From NCBI RefSeq assembly GCF_000372645.1, contig NZ_APMP01000034.1:1-40741 (forward strand): DNA of 40,741 bases, in the 5' to 3' direction. Position numbers and translations under genes: made by a program. Source of the DNA: Caulobacter vibrioides OR37. GTDB lineage: Bacteria > Pseudomonadota > Alphaproteobacteria > Caulobacterales > Caulobacteraceae. Positions 26,061-35,275 of the stretch are shown here, piece after piece. How positions within the stretch are numbered: position 1 is the stretch's first letter; each line of letters starts with the position of its first letter. Under the pieces are notes generated by a model, which saw only the letters and a list, made by a program, of their open reading frames with translations, searched no databases and was not told where the DNA came from.

Positions 26061-26525
26061 ATGAAACGCGTCGGCTATTATCGCGTCCCGCCCGCGCCGG
26101 GGATCTTCTTCAGTCCCGCCCAGGAAGAGCGCCTGCTTCTGCTCGGCTGCGAGCAGGTGTTCAGCGACCGCTGCCTGGCCTCGGGCGTGGTTCGCCCCGG
26201 CCTGGAGCGCGCCCTGGCGGCGCTCGAGCCCGGCGGCGTTCTGGCCGCGCCCAGCCTCCACGCCCTCGGCGGCGATCTGGTCGCGGTGATGGACGTCGTG
26301 CTGAAGCTCCGCGCCCGCGACCTGCATCTGCTGGTCCAGCAGCCCGAGATCGACACCCAGGCCGATCCGGGCTTCTTCGAGACCTGCCGGGCCCTGACCG
26401 CCTTCAACGGCGAGCGCGCCATGATCCGCCGCGCCGAGGCGGCCATGGTCGCCCGAGGCGTTCGCGGCGCGGGGCTCAAGGGCCTAAAGGGCGGCGTCGC
26501 GCCGATCGAGGACGAGGACGACTGA
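26061..26525 (+). CDS. Degenerate serine recombinase (resolvase-fold) protein lacking the catalytic serine
   Basis: A 154-residue protein that lines up along its first 100 residues with the resolvase catalytic domain: VGYYRV for GYARVS, LLLLGCEQVFSDRCLASGVVRPGLERALAAL, then LHALGGDLVAVMDVV for DRLGRS.... Against gamma-delta resolvase numbering, R8 and R45 are kept. S10 is Pro, D67 is His, R68 is Ala and R71 is Gly. No C-terminal DNA-binding helix-turn-helix follows; the C terminus is short, basic, then acidic. It cannot recombine DNA by the known mechanism and may be a domesticated remnant. Third-position bias is like the host's, which argues for maintained coding. It converges with the ABC permease gene. 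Confidence 0.75.
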   Translation: MKRVGYYRVPPAPGIFFSPAQEERLLLLGCEQVFSDRCLASGVVRPGLERALAALEPGGVLAAPSLHALGGDLVAVMDVVLKLRARDLHLLVQQPEIDTQADPGFFETCRALTAFNGERAMIRRAEAAMVARGVRGAGLKGLKGGVAPIEDEDD

Positions 26526-26536
26526 AGCCGAAAGCT

Positions 26537-27297
26537 CTAGACCTTAAGTCGGTATCCCGTCTGGAAGATGCGCCAGACCACGAAAAGGCCCAGGACCAGG
26601 AAGAGCGCCGTCATGCTCAGACTGACACCCACCCCGACGTCGGAAACGCCGTAGAAGGCCCAGCGGAAGCCGCTGATCAGGTAGACCACCGGATTGAACA
26701 GCGTCACCGCGCGCCAGGCCGGGGGCAGCATCGAGATCGAATAGAAGCTGCCGCCCAGGAAGGTCAGGGGCGTGATGATCAGCATCGGCACGATCTGCAG
26801 CTTCTCCCAGCCATCGGCCCAGACGCCGATGATGAAGCCCATCAGGCTGAACGTGACGGCCGTCAGGATCAGGAAGAGGCCCATGACCAGCGGATGGGCG
26901 ATCTGGAAAGGCACGAAGATCCGCGCGGTGGCCAGGATCAGCAGGCCCAGCAGCACCGACTTGGTGGCCGCCGCGCCGACATAGCCGACCACCGCCTCCC
27001 ACCAGGCCACCGGCGCGGACAGCAGCTCGTAGATCGTGCCGGCCCACTTGGGCATGTAGATGCCGAACGAGCCGTTGGAGACGCTCTCGGTCAGGACGGA
27101 CAGCATGATCAGCCCCGGCACGATATAGGCGCCGTAGCTGACGCCGTCGATCGGCTGCATCCGCGAGCCGATGGCCGAGCCGAACACGACGAAATACAGC
27201 GTCGTCGAAATCACCGGCGACAGCACGCTCTGGGCCAGGGTGCGGAACCAGCGCTCCATTTCGAAACGGTAGATGGCCTTGATCGCGAAGAGGTTCA

Positions 27298-27298
<1 letters not shown>
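26537..27298 (-). CDS. ABC-2 type transporter permease (YadH-like)
   Basis: A 253-residue inner-membrane permease with six predicted helices. The ABC-2 family pattern includes [27 protein letters not shown] in the first half and [41 protein letters not shown] near the end. The start codon overlaps the ATPase stop by one base (TGATG), so the two proteins are made together. Similar YadGH-type pairs export unknown substrates. Confidence 0.9.
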
Positions 27299-28224
<926 letters not shown>

Positions 28225-28310
28225 GCCGTCTCCCGGAGGCTCGCGAGCGCCTCAGATGGTGTTGCTCGCGTCGGATAACAGGGGGACTCGTGCTTAAGCG
28301 TCGCCCCGCT

Positions 28311-28772
28311 TCAGTTGGACAGGTCGCGAACCCGCAGAATCGAGCCCTCGACGCCGATGACGACCACCTCCTGGCCGATGACGGGAACCGGTTCGTCGGT
28401 CAGGGCCGCCCAGTCCTTGCCGTCGACGAAGACGCGGCCTCGCCCCTGGTCGAAGGTCGTCAGCACCTGGCCGCGCTGGCCGATCAGGCGTTGCGACGGA
28501 TCGTTCAGGTCGGGGCTCTTGGGCTCGAGAACCGGTCTCAGATAGCGGCGGGCCAGATAGGTCGAGGCGATGGCCAGGACGACGAACAGGCCGATCGACA
28601 CCAGGCCGTTCAGCCGCAGCGCCTGGGCGATCGCGCCGGTCGCGGCGGCGCTGGCGGCCGGCCACAGCAGCCAGCCCGTGCCGCTGGCCACTTCCAGCGC
28701 CAGGAAGACGGCGGCCACGGCCAGCCACAGCCAGAAGGGATGCAGGACGTAGAAGCCAGCCAGGGCGTCCAT
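28311..28772 (-). CDS. NfeD family membrane protein
   Basis: A 153-residue protein with two or three N-terminal membrane helices (FWLWLAVAAVFLALEVASGTGWLLWPAASAAATG) and a C-terminal OB-fold (residues 90-150, LIGQRGQVLTTFDQGRGRVFVDGKDWAA). It is the short NfeD form, without a protease domain. It begins four bases after the SPFH gene stop, with GAGGAG upstream. NfeD proteins act with SPFH/stomatin-like partners in membrane microdomain organisation and quality control. Confidence 0.92.
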   Translation of the reverse strand: MDALAGFYVLHPFWLWLAVAAVFLALEVASGTGWLLWPAASAAATGAIAQALRLNGLVSIGLFVVLAIASTYLARRYLRPVLEPKSPDLNDPSQRLIGQRGQVLTTFDQGRGRVFVDGKDWAALTDEPVPVIGQEVVVIGVEGSILRVRDLSN

Positions 28773-28776
28773 CGGC

Positions 28777-29757
28777 TCAGGCTCCTCGCTTGCCGCCCGT
28801 CGGGGCGCTGGTCGCGCCACGCGGGGCGGGCGTCGCCGCCGGACGCGCCGGGGCGTCGGCGCCCAGCGACTTGATCAGCTCGCCAACCCCCGCGACCGTG
28901 CCGGTCAGGCCCGAGAAATCGGCCGGCACGATCACCGTCTTTTGCTGCGGGCTGCGGGCCAGTTCGCCGAACGCCTCGACATATTTCTGGGCGACGAAAT
29001 AGTTGATGGCGTTGACGTCGCCCTTGGCGATGGCCTCGGAGACCAGGGCCGTGGCCTTGGCCTCGGCCTCGGCCGAGCGCTCGCGGGCCTCGGCGTCTCG
29101 GAAGGCCGCCTCGCGACGGCCCTCGGCCTCGAGGATGGCCGACTGCTTCTGACCTTCGGCGCGGGCGATCTGAGACTGCTTGTCGCCCTCGGCCTCGGTG
29201 ATCACCGCCCGCTTCTCGCGTTCGGCCTTCATCTGGCGAGCCATGGCGTTGGTGATGTCCGGCGGCGGGGTCAGGTCCTTGATCTCGATCCGCGCCACCT
29301 TCACGCCCCAGGGACCGGTGGCGTGATCGATGGTCGAGAGCAGGCGGGTGTTGATCTGGTCGCGCTGGGACAGCACCTCGTCCAGCTCCAGCGAGCCGAC
29401 GACCGTGCGCAGATTGGTCTGGGCCAGCTGGGTGATGGCGTAGATCAGATTGTCGACCCGATAGGCCGCCGCCGCCGCGTCCATGACCTGAATGAAGACG
29501 ATGGCGTCGACCTTCACCGAGACGTTGTCCTTGGTGATCACCTCCTGCTGAGGCACCTCCAGGACCTGCTCCATCATGTTGACCTTGCGGCCCACGGTCT
29601 CGAGGAACGGCGTCAGGATCGAGATGCCCGGCTTCAGGGTGCGCGTGTAGCGGCCAAAGCGCTCCACGGTGAATTCACGGCCTTGCGGCACGATCTTGAT
29701 GGCGCTCCACAGGAAGGCGAAGGCCAGGACGAGGAAAATCAGAACGACGACGCCCAC
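28777..29757 (-). CDS. SPFH/stomatin-like membrane protein (QmcA-like)
   Basis: A 326-residue protein with one N-terminal membrane helix (VVLIFLVLAFAFLWSAI), an SPFH domain (VPQGREFTVERFGRYTRTLKPG... to about residue 170), and a long charged coiled coil rich in Ala-Glu (residues 175-245). The tail is Ala/Pro-rich. It forms oligomeric rafts in the inner membrane. It starts with GTG at 29757 behind GGGGAG. With NfeD it forms the classic SPFH-NfeD pair. Confidence 0.93.
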   Translation of the reverse strand: MGVVVLIFLVLAFAFLWSAIKIVPQGREFTVERFGRYTRTLKPGISILTPFLETVGRKVNMMEQVLEVPQQEVITKDNVSVKVDAIVFIQVMDAAAAAYRVDNLIYAITQLAQTNLRTVVGSLELDEVLSQRDQINTRLLSTIDHATGPWGVKVARIEIKDLTPPPDITNAMARQMKAEREKRAVITEAEGDKQSQIARAEGQKQSAILEAEGRREAAFRDAEARERSAEAEAKATALVSEAIAKGDVNAINYFVAQKYVEAFGELARSPQQKTVIVPADFSGLTGTVAGVGELIKSLGADAPARPAATPAPRGATSAPTGGKRGA

Positions 29758-29847
29758 GGCGCATCTCCCCAGAGGACTGGACGGCTTAACTCTGAGTGGA
29801 GCTTAGAGCGGGACGCGACAAAGCGGGAGCGTTTTCGGCGGACGCCC

Positions 29848-30279
29848 TCAGTGGGCGACCTCGTCCGCGCCGTCGACCGGCGGCGCCTGGGCCACGCGCA
29901 GGGTCTGCGACAGTTTCAGGGCCAGGGCCTGGCCGCGCCTGGCCGATTGCTGGGCGGCCTTGCGGGCGGCGTCATCGCAGGCGGGATACCCCCCGCGGGC
30001 CGCCGCGAAACCGGTGTTGAAGCGCTCGCGCAGCTGGGCGTCGAAGGCTTGGTCGGCCTGCTCGACCTCGGTCAGCCGCACCATGCGCGCCCGCCAGTAC
30101 TGGTCGCCCTCGCCCTGACAGACCTGACGCAGGGCATGGCTTTCGCCCAGCGCGTAGGCCAGGTCCAGCAGACGCTGACGCTCGCCGGCGTCGCGCTCCT
30201 GCGCGTGGGCCATCGACGCGACGACCGGCGAGGCGCTGAGCGCCATAGCGACGAAAGAGACGAGGAACGGGCGCGCCAT
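29848..30279 (-). CDS. TIGR02301 family exported protein
   Basis: A 143-residue protein with a signal peptide (MARPFLVSFVAMALSASPVVASMAHA). The mature part is helical and matches the alphaproteobacterial TIGR02301 family: RLLDLAYALGESHALRQVCQG, QYWRARM, and RFNTGFAAARGGYPACDDAARKA. Two conserved Cys may form a disulfide. Function unknown; probably periplasmic. It lies 90 bases upstream of the SPFH gene on the same strand and may share its transcript. Confidence 0.8.
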   Translation of the reverse strand: MARPFLVSFVAMALSASPVVASMAHAQERDAGERQRLLDLAYALGESHALRQVCQGEGDQYWRARMVRLTEVEQADQAFDAQLRERFNTGFAAARGGYPACDDAARKAAQQSARRGQALALKLSQTLRVAQAPPVDGADEVAH

Positions 30280-30444
30280 GACGTCGTTATCGCCAATCCA
30301 AGCCGCCCTGTCATCGCCCCGCGCCTGTCAGGCGAGACACATCGCCGCCGCCTGGGGATGAATATGACAAAGCCGAGCCGAATTAACGCCTTGCGATCGC
30401 CATGGATCGGGAGTTCCCTGTGGATACTGCAAGGAGGTCAAGCC

Positions 30445-30654
30445 ATGACTGAGGTGCATTACGGCGTCGTGCGCGTCGGGGATCGCTGGTCGATCATCGG
30501 CGACAATCTGCGCTTCGGCGCCTACGCCACCCGAGGCGAAGCCAGCGCCGCCGCCCGACGACTCGCCGAACATCCGGCCGGCCTGGGCCTGCCCGTCCTG
30601 CTGCACGAGCAGGAAGAGGACGGGGTGCTGCCGGGTCCGACGCTGCTGAGCTGA
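30445..30654 (+). CDS. Small conserved-looking protein, 69 residues, unknown function
   Basis: It has an excellent ribosome binding site, AAGGAGGT (30431-30438), six bases before the ATG, and strong G/C third-position bias. The protein starts MTEVHYGVVRVGDRWSIIGD and contains YATRGEASAAARRLAEHP, the layout of small DUF2188-like proteins (a short beta hairpin, then a helix aligned with residue sampling and Ala-rich). No membrane segment. It is divergent from the TIGR02301 gene and followed by a large hairpin. Confidence 0.75.
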   Translation: MTEVHYGVVRVGDRWSIIGDNLRFGAYATRGEASAAARRLAEHPAGLGLPVLLHEQEEDGVLPGPTLLS

Positions 30655-30655
30655 T

Positions 30656-30693
30656 CCGCCGCGCCGGCCGGCTCCTCGCCGGTCACGCGGCGG
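30656..30693 (+). terminator. Hairpin after the small 69-residue gene
   Basis: Arms CCGCCGCG and CGCGGCGG (8 bp) enclose a second stem CCGGC/GCCGG, starting two bases after the stop codon. No T-run follows, so it may act with Rho or as mRNA 3'-end protection and not as a classic intrinsic terminator. Confidence 0.45.
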
Positions 30694-30786
30694 GCGCATC
30701 GGCTCGTGAACGCAAGAGTCTCGCCGTCGGCGGAAACTAAGCCGTGCCAGGCGCGCTTAAACAGGCGAGCTTCACGGGAGATATCC

Positions 30787-31545
30787 ATGACGGCCTTCGC
30801 CCGCATCGTCCGCGGCGCCTCAGAGGGCGCCGCGGCCCCGCCTTTCGAGTCCAATCGCCTGCTCGCCGCCCTGCGGCCCGACGCGCTGGCGGAGCTGTCT
30901 CGCTATCTGGCGCTGGTCGACCTGCCTCAGGACGCGGTGCTGTTCGACGCCGGCGACGATGTCGAGAGCACCTATCTGCCCAGCGGGCCGACCCAGGTGT
31001 CGCTGCTGGTGGTCACCTCGGACGGCCAAGAGATCGAGGCCGCCAGCATCGGCTTCGAGGGCGCGATCGGCGGCGTGGTCAGCGCCGGCTTCAAACCCGC
31101 CTATGGCCGCGCGGTCGTGCGCGTCCCCGGCCGCGCCTTCTGCCTGCCGACCAACCGGCTCGAAGAGGTCAAGACCCATCATCCCGCCGTGGCCGACCTG
31201 TTCGATCGCGCCGCCGACGTCTTCATCGCCCAGATGATGCAGGTCGCCGCCTGCAACGCCCTGCACCCGATCGAACAGCGCGTCTGCCGCTGGCTGCTGT
31301 TCGCCCACGACCGCTCCGGAGACGAGCCGATCCGCCTGACCCAGGAGACCCTGGCCCAGATGCTGGGCGTGCAGCGCACGACGATCAGCGCCGTCGCCCG
31401 CGTGCTGCAGGAGGCCGGGGTCATGGACATCGGCCGCGGCAAGGTCACCATTCTGGACCGCCCGGCGCTCGAAAAGCGCGCCTGCGAATGCCACGGCGCG
31501 GTCGAGGCGCATTTCCGCAGGGTGCTGCCGAAAGTCGCGCCCTGA
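30787..31545 (+). CDS. Crp/Fnr family transcriptional regulator
   Basis: A 252-residue regulator. The N-terminal cyclic-nucleotide-binding-like beta barrel covers residues 20-140. The C-terminal HTH_Crp domain shows EQRVCRWLLFAHDR and the recognition region LTQETLAQMLGVQRTTISAVARVLQEAGVM. The Cys pattern of oxygen-sensing Fnr is missing from the N terminus, and the cAMP-binding signature is not evident, so the ligand is unknown. GGGAG lies at good distance before the ATG at 30787. It converges with the nitronate monooxygenase gene. Confidence 0.9.
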   Translation: MTAFARIVRGASEGAAAPPFESNRLLAALRPDALAELSRYLALVDLPQDAVLFDAGDDVESTYLPSGPTQVSLLVVTSDGQEIEAASIGFEGAIGGVVSAGFKPAYGRAVVRVPGRAFCLPTNRLEEVKTHHPAVADLFDRAADVFIAQMMQVAACNALHPIEQRVCRWLLFAHDRSGDEPIRLTQETLAQMLGVQRTTISAVARVLQEAGVMDIGRGKVTILDRPALEKRACECHGAVEAHFRRVLPKVAP

Positions 31546-31555
31546 TCGGCGGCTT

Positions 31556-32521
31556 CTAGACCCGAAAGGCGGCCGCCTTGGCCAGAGCGGTCTCCGCCTC
31601 GGCCACCAGACGAGTCACGATCTGGCCGGCCGGCAAGACGTCGCGCACCCCGCCGGCGCTCTGCCCCATGGCGAAGCAGGACTTCTCGGGGTCCAGGCCG
31701 TCGATCTGGCCGCCGATGCCGCCCATGGCGCCGTTGCGCACCGAGACCATGGCCTGTTGCGGGAAGGGCTGGATGTCGGCCGGACGGCTTTCCCAGTCGT
31801 CGACATAGGGGTTCTTCTTCACCCGCATCGGCTTGCCCGAATAGCAGCGGGTGCGGATGGTGTCCTCGTCCGCGGCCTCGACCACCGCCTGACGATAGAG
31901 GTCCCCGGCGTGGGCCTCCTGGCTGGCGATGAAGCGCGTGCCCATCCAGACCCCTTGCGCCCCTAGGGCGAGCGACGCGGCCAGCCCTCGGCCGTCGTAC
32001 AGGCCGCCGGCCGCGATCACGGGGATCTTCACCGCCTCCACGGCCTGGGCGACCAGCGGCAAGGTTCCGACGAGACCCGTGTGGCCGCCGCCTTCCCCGC
32101 CCTGACAGATGACGGCGTCGCAGCCGGCCTGCTCGGCCTTCACCGCGTGCTTCACCGCGCCACAAACCACCATGACCTTCAGGCCCGCCGCCTTCAGCCG
32201 CGCGATGATCGGCAGCGGCACGCCCAGCCCGGCGATGAAGGACGAGGCGCCTTCCGCGATGATCACCTCGACGCTGGCGGTCAGGGCGTCGGGCGTGGCC
32301 GCCAGAAGATCGACGCCGAACGGCTTGTCGGTCAGTTTCCGGACCTCGCGCATCTGGTCGCGAATGAAGTCGGGCGTCGTCCCGGCCATGCCCAGCACGC
32401 CGTAGCCGCCGGCGTTCGACACCGCCGCCGCCAGCGGCGCGTAGGACACCCCGCCCATGCCGGCTAGCAGGATCGGATGCTCGATATGCAGAAGATCGCA
32501 GAGCGGCGTGCGCAGACCCAT
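31556..32521 (-). CDS. Nitronate monooxygenase (2-nitropropane dioxygenase family)
   Basis: A 321-residue FMN-dependent TIM-barrel enzyme. The N-terminal HPILLAGMGGVSYAPLAAAVSNAGGYGVLG and the signature AGCDAVICQGGEGGGHTG, with the catalytic His region, are clear. IPVIAAGGLYDGRGLAASLALGAQGVWMGTRF is the phosphate-binding part. It oxidises alkyl nitronates such as propionate-3-nitronate, or a related substrate. The start at 32521 has GGGAGGA upstream. A 45-residue membrane peptide gene lies just upstream on the same strand. Confidence 0.92.
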   Translation of the reverse strand: MGLRTPLCDLLHIEHPILLAGMGGVSYAPLAAAVSNAGGYGVLGMAGTTPDFIRDQMREVRKLTDKPFGVDLLAATPDALTASVEVIIAEGASSFIAGLGVPLPIIARLKAAGLKVMVVCGAVKHAVKAEQAGCDAVICQGGEGGGHTGLVGTLPLVAQAVEAVKIPVIAAGGLYDGRGLAASLALGAQGVWMGTRFIASQEAHAGDLYRQAVVEAADEDTIRTRCYSGKPMRVKKNPYVDDWESRPADIQPFPQQAMVSVRNGAMGGIGGQIDGLDPEKSCFAMGQSAGGVRDVLPAGQIVTRLVAEAETALAKAAAFRV

Positions 32522-32588
32522 GCCGGTTCCTCCCTCGTTTTTAAGGAGGATTTCGGTCCGGGCGCGGCGCGGCAAGGATGCCGCGAGG

Positions 32589-32726
32589 TTAGGCGCGACG
32601 GACTCGTTCCAGCTCGGCTTCCGGTTCGCAGGTCCAGAAGCAGCCCGCCATGGCGGTCAGGACCAGGGCGATCAGGGTCAGGAAGCCGCGCGCCGGTGTC
32701 AGACCGACAACGTCTTGGGGCGTCAT
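32589..32726 (-). CDS. Very small membrane protein, 45 residues
   Basis: A short frame with strong G/C third-position bias. Its product begins MTPQDVVGLTPARG, has one hydrophobic helix (FLTLIALVLTAMAGCFW) with two nearby Cys, and ends in a charged tail (EPEAELERVRRA). GAGGA lies 9 bases before the ATG at 32726. It ends 68 bases upstream of the nitronate monooxygenase start codon. I do not know a family for it; single-pass peptides of this kind are often missed by annotation. Confidence 0.55.
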   Translation of the reverse strand: MTPQDVVGLTPARGFLTLIALVLTAMAGCFWTCEPEAELERVRRA

Positions 32727-32872
32727 CTCTTCGTTTCCTCGCCGGCGCCCGGATCTGATGTCCAGGCTGCCGCAAGAAGAGCTTCACATCGTCGGCGCGG
32801 TTCGGCAAGAGGCTGTTTTCCATCGCCTTTCCTGGACTTTGGAGTCCAAAAAACAGCCCCCCGCTGCCGCCT

Positions 32873-33655
32873 CTAGAAGATCGAGTACCCGCCGTCGATC
32901 ACGATCGTCGTCCCGGAGTGATAGCTGGACGCGTCGGAGGCCAGATAGACGGCCATGCCGCCGAAATCGTCGGGCTCGCCCCAGCGGCGGGCGGGGACGC
33001 GCGGAATCACCTTCTCGGCGAAAGCCGAATTGCCCTGGGCGCCGGCGGTCATGTCGGTGGCGATCCAGCCCGGCAGGATGGCGTTGGCGCGAACGCCGTA
33101 GCGGGCGTGCTCCACGGCCACGGACTTGATCATCGAGATCACCGCGCCCTTGGTCGCCGCGTAGGCCTCGTTGCGGGCCGCGCCCTCGATGGCGGCCAGC
33201 GAGGCCACGCCGACCAGCGAGCCGCCAGCGTCGCCGGTCTTCGCCCGTTCGACCATGTGGCGGCAAGCCTCGCGCAGCGTGAAGAAGACGCCGTCCAGAT
33301 TGACCGACAGCACCTTGCGATAGGTCTCGGTCTTCATCTCGACGAAAGACGGCGAACCAAAGCCGACGCCGGCGTTGGCGAAGACGCTGTCGACCCGCCC
33401 CATGGCGGCCACGGCTTCCTCCATGCCCTCGCGGACCTGGGCCTCGTCGGCGACGTCGACGGTCTGGGCCTTCACGCGGACGCCCAGAGCGGTGAGCTCC
33501 TTCTCGGCGGCCAGGTTGCGCTCGGCGTTGGAGCCCCAGATGACGATGTCGGCGCCGGCCTGCGCCATCGCCTTGGCCATGCCAAAGCCGATGCCGCGAT
33601 TGCCGCCGGTGACCAGGGCCACTTTGCCCGACAGGTTGAACGGCGCGTAGGCCAT
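32873..33655 (-). CDS. SDR family oxidoreductase, gluconate 5-dehydrogenase-like
   Basis: A 260-residue classical SDR. The NAD(P) site is TGGNRGIG. ANAGV replaces the usual NNAG. The catalytic Ser is in GVASLAAIEG, and YAATK supplies Tyr and Lys. The C-terminal GEPDDFGGMAVYLASDASSYHSGTTIVIDGGYSIF is typical of the group that includes gluconate 5-dehydrogenase and many alcohol dehydrogenases; substrate unknown. GGGAGGG precedes the ATG. A TetR-type palindrome lies 26 bases upstream of the start, so it is probably repressor-controlled. Confidence 0.9.
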   Translation of the reverse strand: MAYAPFNLSGKVALVTGGNRGIGFGMAKAMAQAGADIVIWGSNAERNLAAEKELTALGVRVKAQTVDVADEAQVREGMEEAVAAMGRVDSVFANAGVGFGSPSFVEMKTETYRKVLSVNLDGVFFTLREACRHMVERAKTGDAGGSLVGVASLAAIEGAARNEAYAATKGAVISMIKSVAVEHARYGVRANAILPGWIATDMTAGAQGNSAFAEKVIPRVPARRWGEPDDFGGMAVYLASDASSYHSGTTIVIDGGYSIF

Positions 33656-33680
33656 GGTCGACCCTCCCTCTGCTTACGTC

Positions 33681-33698
33681 TTGAAACGTTCGTTTGAA
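33681..33698 (-). promoter_or_regulatory. TetR-type operator upstream of the SDR gene
   Basis: TTCAAACGAACGTTTCAA on the minus strand is an 18-base palindrome with a single mismatched pair. Its core AAACG-N2-CGTTT resembles sites of TetR/AcrR-family repressors of lipid and aldehyde metabolism. It lies downstream of a TTGACC (33726-33721) that could serve as -35 and ahead of the SDR ribosome binding site. No TetR gene is present in the window. Confidence 0.5.
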
Positions 33699-33722
33699 GG
33701 AGAGGCTCTGACGTTGCGTCGG

Positions 33723-34160
33723 TCAAGAGCCGTCTGGGGCGAAGCGCTGGTAAGTCTCGGCGATCACCCGGCGCGTCTCGTCCCACTCCACCAGGGCCAT
33801 GGCCTCGTCGTAGCTGACGAACCTGGCCTCGGCCGCGTCGTCGCCGGCGATGGGCTCGCCGCCGGTCCAGCGGGCGGCGTAGTCGATCAGGACATAGTGA
33901 CGGGTGATCTCGCCCCCCGGCCGGGCCGGAAACACGCCGTCGACAACGTCGACGAGGCCCAGCAGTTCGGCGTCGATCCCGGTCTCTTCCTTCAGCTCGC
34001 GCAGGGCGGCGTCCATCGTCGTCTCGCCCCATTCGAGACGCCCGCCGGGAAGACTCCACTGGTTCAGCCGAGGCGGCGTGCCGCGCCGGATCAACAGCAC
34101 CGCCTCGCCCTTCAGGCAGACGACGCCGACGGTCGGCACGGGGTGGCGCGCGTCGACCAT
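33723..34160 (-). CDS. NUDIX hydrolase (MutT/ADP-ribose pyrophosphatase-like)
   Basis: A 145-residue NUDIX protein. The Nudix box begins at GGRLEWGETTMDAALRELKEETGI and is complete (G-x5-E-x7-RE-x2-EE-x-G). VPTVGVVCLKGEAVLLIRRG and LNQWSLPGGRLEWGE are typical of the MutT/ADPRase group; the nucleotide substrate is not decided. The ATG at 34160 overlaps the patatin stop codon (TGATG), which fixes the start and indicates translational coupling. It is the last gene of the bdhA-patatin-NUDIX unit. Confidence 0.9.
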   Translation of the reverse strand: MVDARHPVPTVGVVCLKGEAVLLIRRGTPPRLNQWSLPGGRLEWGETTMDAALRELKEETGIDAELLGLVDVVDGVFPARPGGEITRHYVLIDYAARWTGGEPIAGDDAAEARFVSYDEAMALVEWDETRRVIAETYQRFAPDGS

Positions 34161-35218
34161 CAGGGAAACCCGACCTTCAGATCGACGGTGGAGCGCACGC
34201 CGATGCACCCCTCGCATTCCGTTAGCCACGCCTCGGCGGCGGCCCGGCCCCGCGCCTTGAGGTCGGTCAGGAAGCTCCATTCGGTGTCGAACTTGCTGGC
34301 CAGCGACAGATCCGCCAGCGGCTTGTCGGCCGTGATGGCGTGGACCAGCATCTTCCGATAGCGGCCCCGGGCGCTCTCCTTCAGCAGGCCTTGATCCAGC
34401 AGCTTCTGCACGAAGCCGATCGCCCGCAGTTCCGAAGCCAGCGAGGCGTTGAAGGTGATCTCGTTCAGCCGGTCCATGATCTCGCCCGGCGTCTTGGGCG
34501 TCTCCTCGCGGACGAACGGGTTCAGGCTGACCACCAGGATGTCGTCGGGCGTGTCGTCATAGAACAGCGGCCAAAGCGGCGGGTTCGCCAGGAAGCCCCC
34601 GTCCCAATAGGGCTCGCCATCGATCTCCACCGCCTGGAACACCTGCGGCAGGCAGGCGCTGGCCATGATGTGGCGCGCGGTCAGCTCGGTCTCGCGGAAG
34701 ATGGTGGACTTGCTGGTCCGCACCGCCGTGGCGGCGATGTAAAGCTTCAGCGGGCTGCGCTCGCGGATCTGCGAGAAAGTGATCTCGGCTTCCAGCGCGT
34801 CGTGCAGCGGGTTCAGATTGAACGGGTTGAACTCATAGGGGCTCAGCGACAGGGCCAGGGTCTCGGCCATCCGCCAGCCGGGCGTGTTCTTCAGCCAGTC
34901 GACTCCGCCCGAGAAGGCGTTGGTCCAGATCGAGGTGTCGCCGAAGACGTTGCGGCCGCCCGATCGATTGACCTGCTTCCAGAACGAGTCGAGCCGCTTG
35001 CGCGCCCCCGCCCTGCCATCGTCGATCAGGCCCTGAGCCAGACAGACCGCGTTCATCGCTCCGGCCGAGGCGGCCGTGACCGCTCGGATCTCGAGATTCT
35101 CGTCCTCCAGAAGGCGGTCGAGGACGCCCCACTCGAACGCCCCGTGCGAGCCGCCGCCCTGCAGGGCCAGGCTCAGCTGTTTGGGACCGGTCTTCTTCCT
35201 GAACGGTGGAATCGGCAT
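34160..35218 (-). CDS. Patatin-like phospholipase
   Basis: A 352-residue patatin-domain hydrolase with a Ser-Asp dyad. GGGSHGAF is the oxyanion-hole loop, and ASAGAMN the nucleophile elbow, with Ala in place of the first Gly of GxSxG. WDGGFLANPP carries the catalytic Asp (DGG). No signal peptide is seen; the basic N terminus could touch membranes. It may cleave phospholipids or another ester; its place directly downstream of 3-hydroxybutyrate dehydrogenase opens the possibility of a role in storage-polymer turnover (inference). GGAG lies five bases before the ATG. Confidence 0.9.
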   Translation of the reverse strand: MPIPPFRKKTGPKQLSLALQGGGSHGAFEWGVLDRLLEDENLEIRAVTAASAGAMNAVCLAQGLIDDGRAGARKRLDSFWKQVNRSGGRNVFGDTSIWTNAFSGGVDWLKNTPGWRMAETLALSLSPYEFNPFNLNPLHDALEAEITFSQIRERSPLKLYIAATAVRTSKSTIFRETELTARHIMASACLPQVFQAVEIDGEPYWDGGFLANPPLWPLFYDDTPDDILVVSLNPFVREETPKTPGEIMDRLNEITFNASLASELRAIGFVQKLLDQGLLKESARGRYRKMLVHAITADKPLADLSLASKFDTEWSFLTDLKARGRAAAEAWLTECEGCIGVRSTVDLKVGFP

Positions 35219-35275
35219 GAGAACTCCGGAAGGATCAGCCCCCCGATCCGTGACGCGTCCCCCGGCGCGGGCGTC

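Noticed and set aside
32831..32850. GGACT-TTGG-AGTCC hairpin next to a run of A as a terminator for the SDR gene
   Set aside because: On the SDR strand the T-run comes before the hairpin and not after it, the wrong order for an intrinsic terminator.
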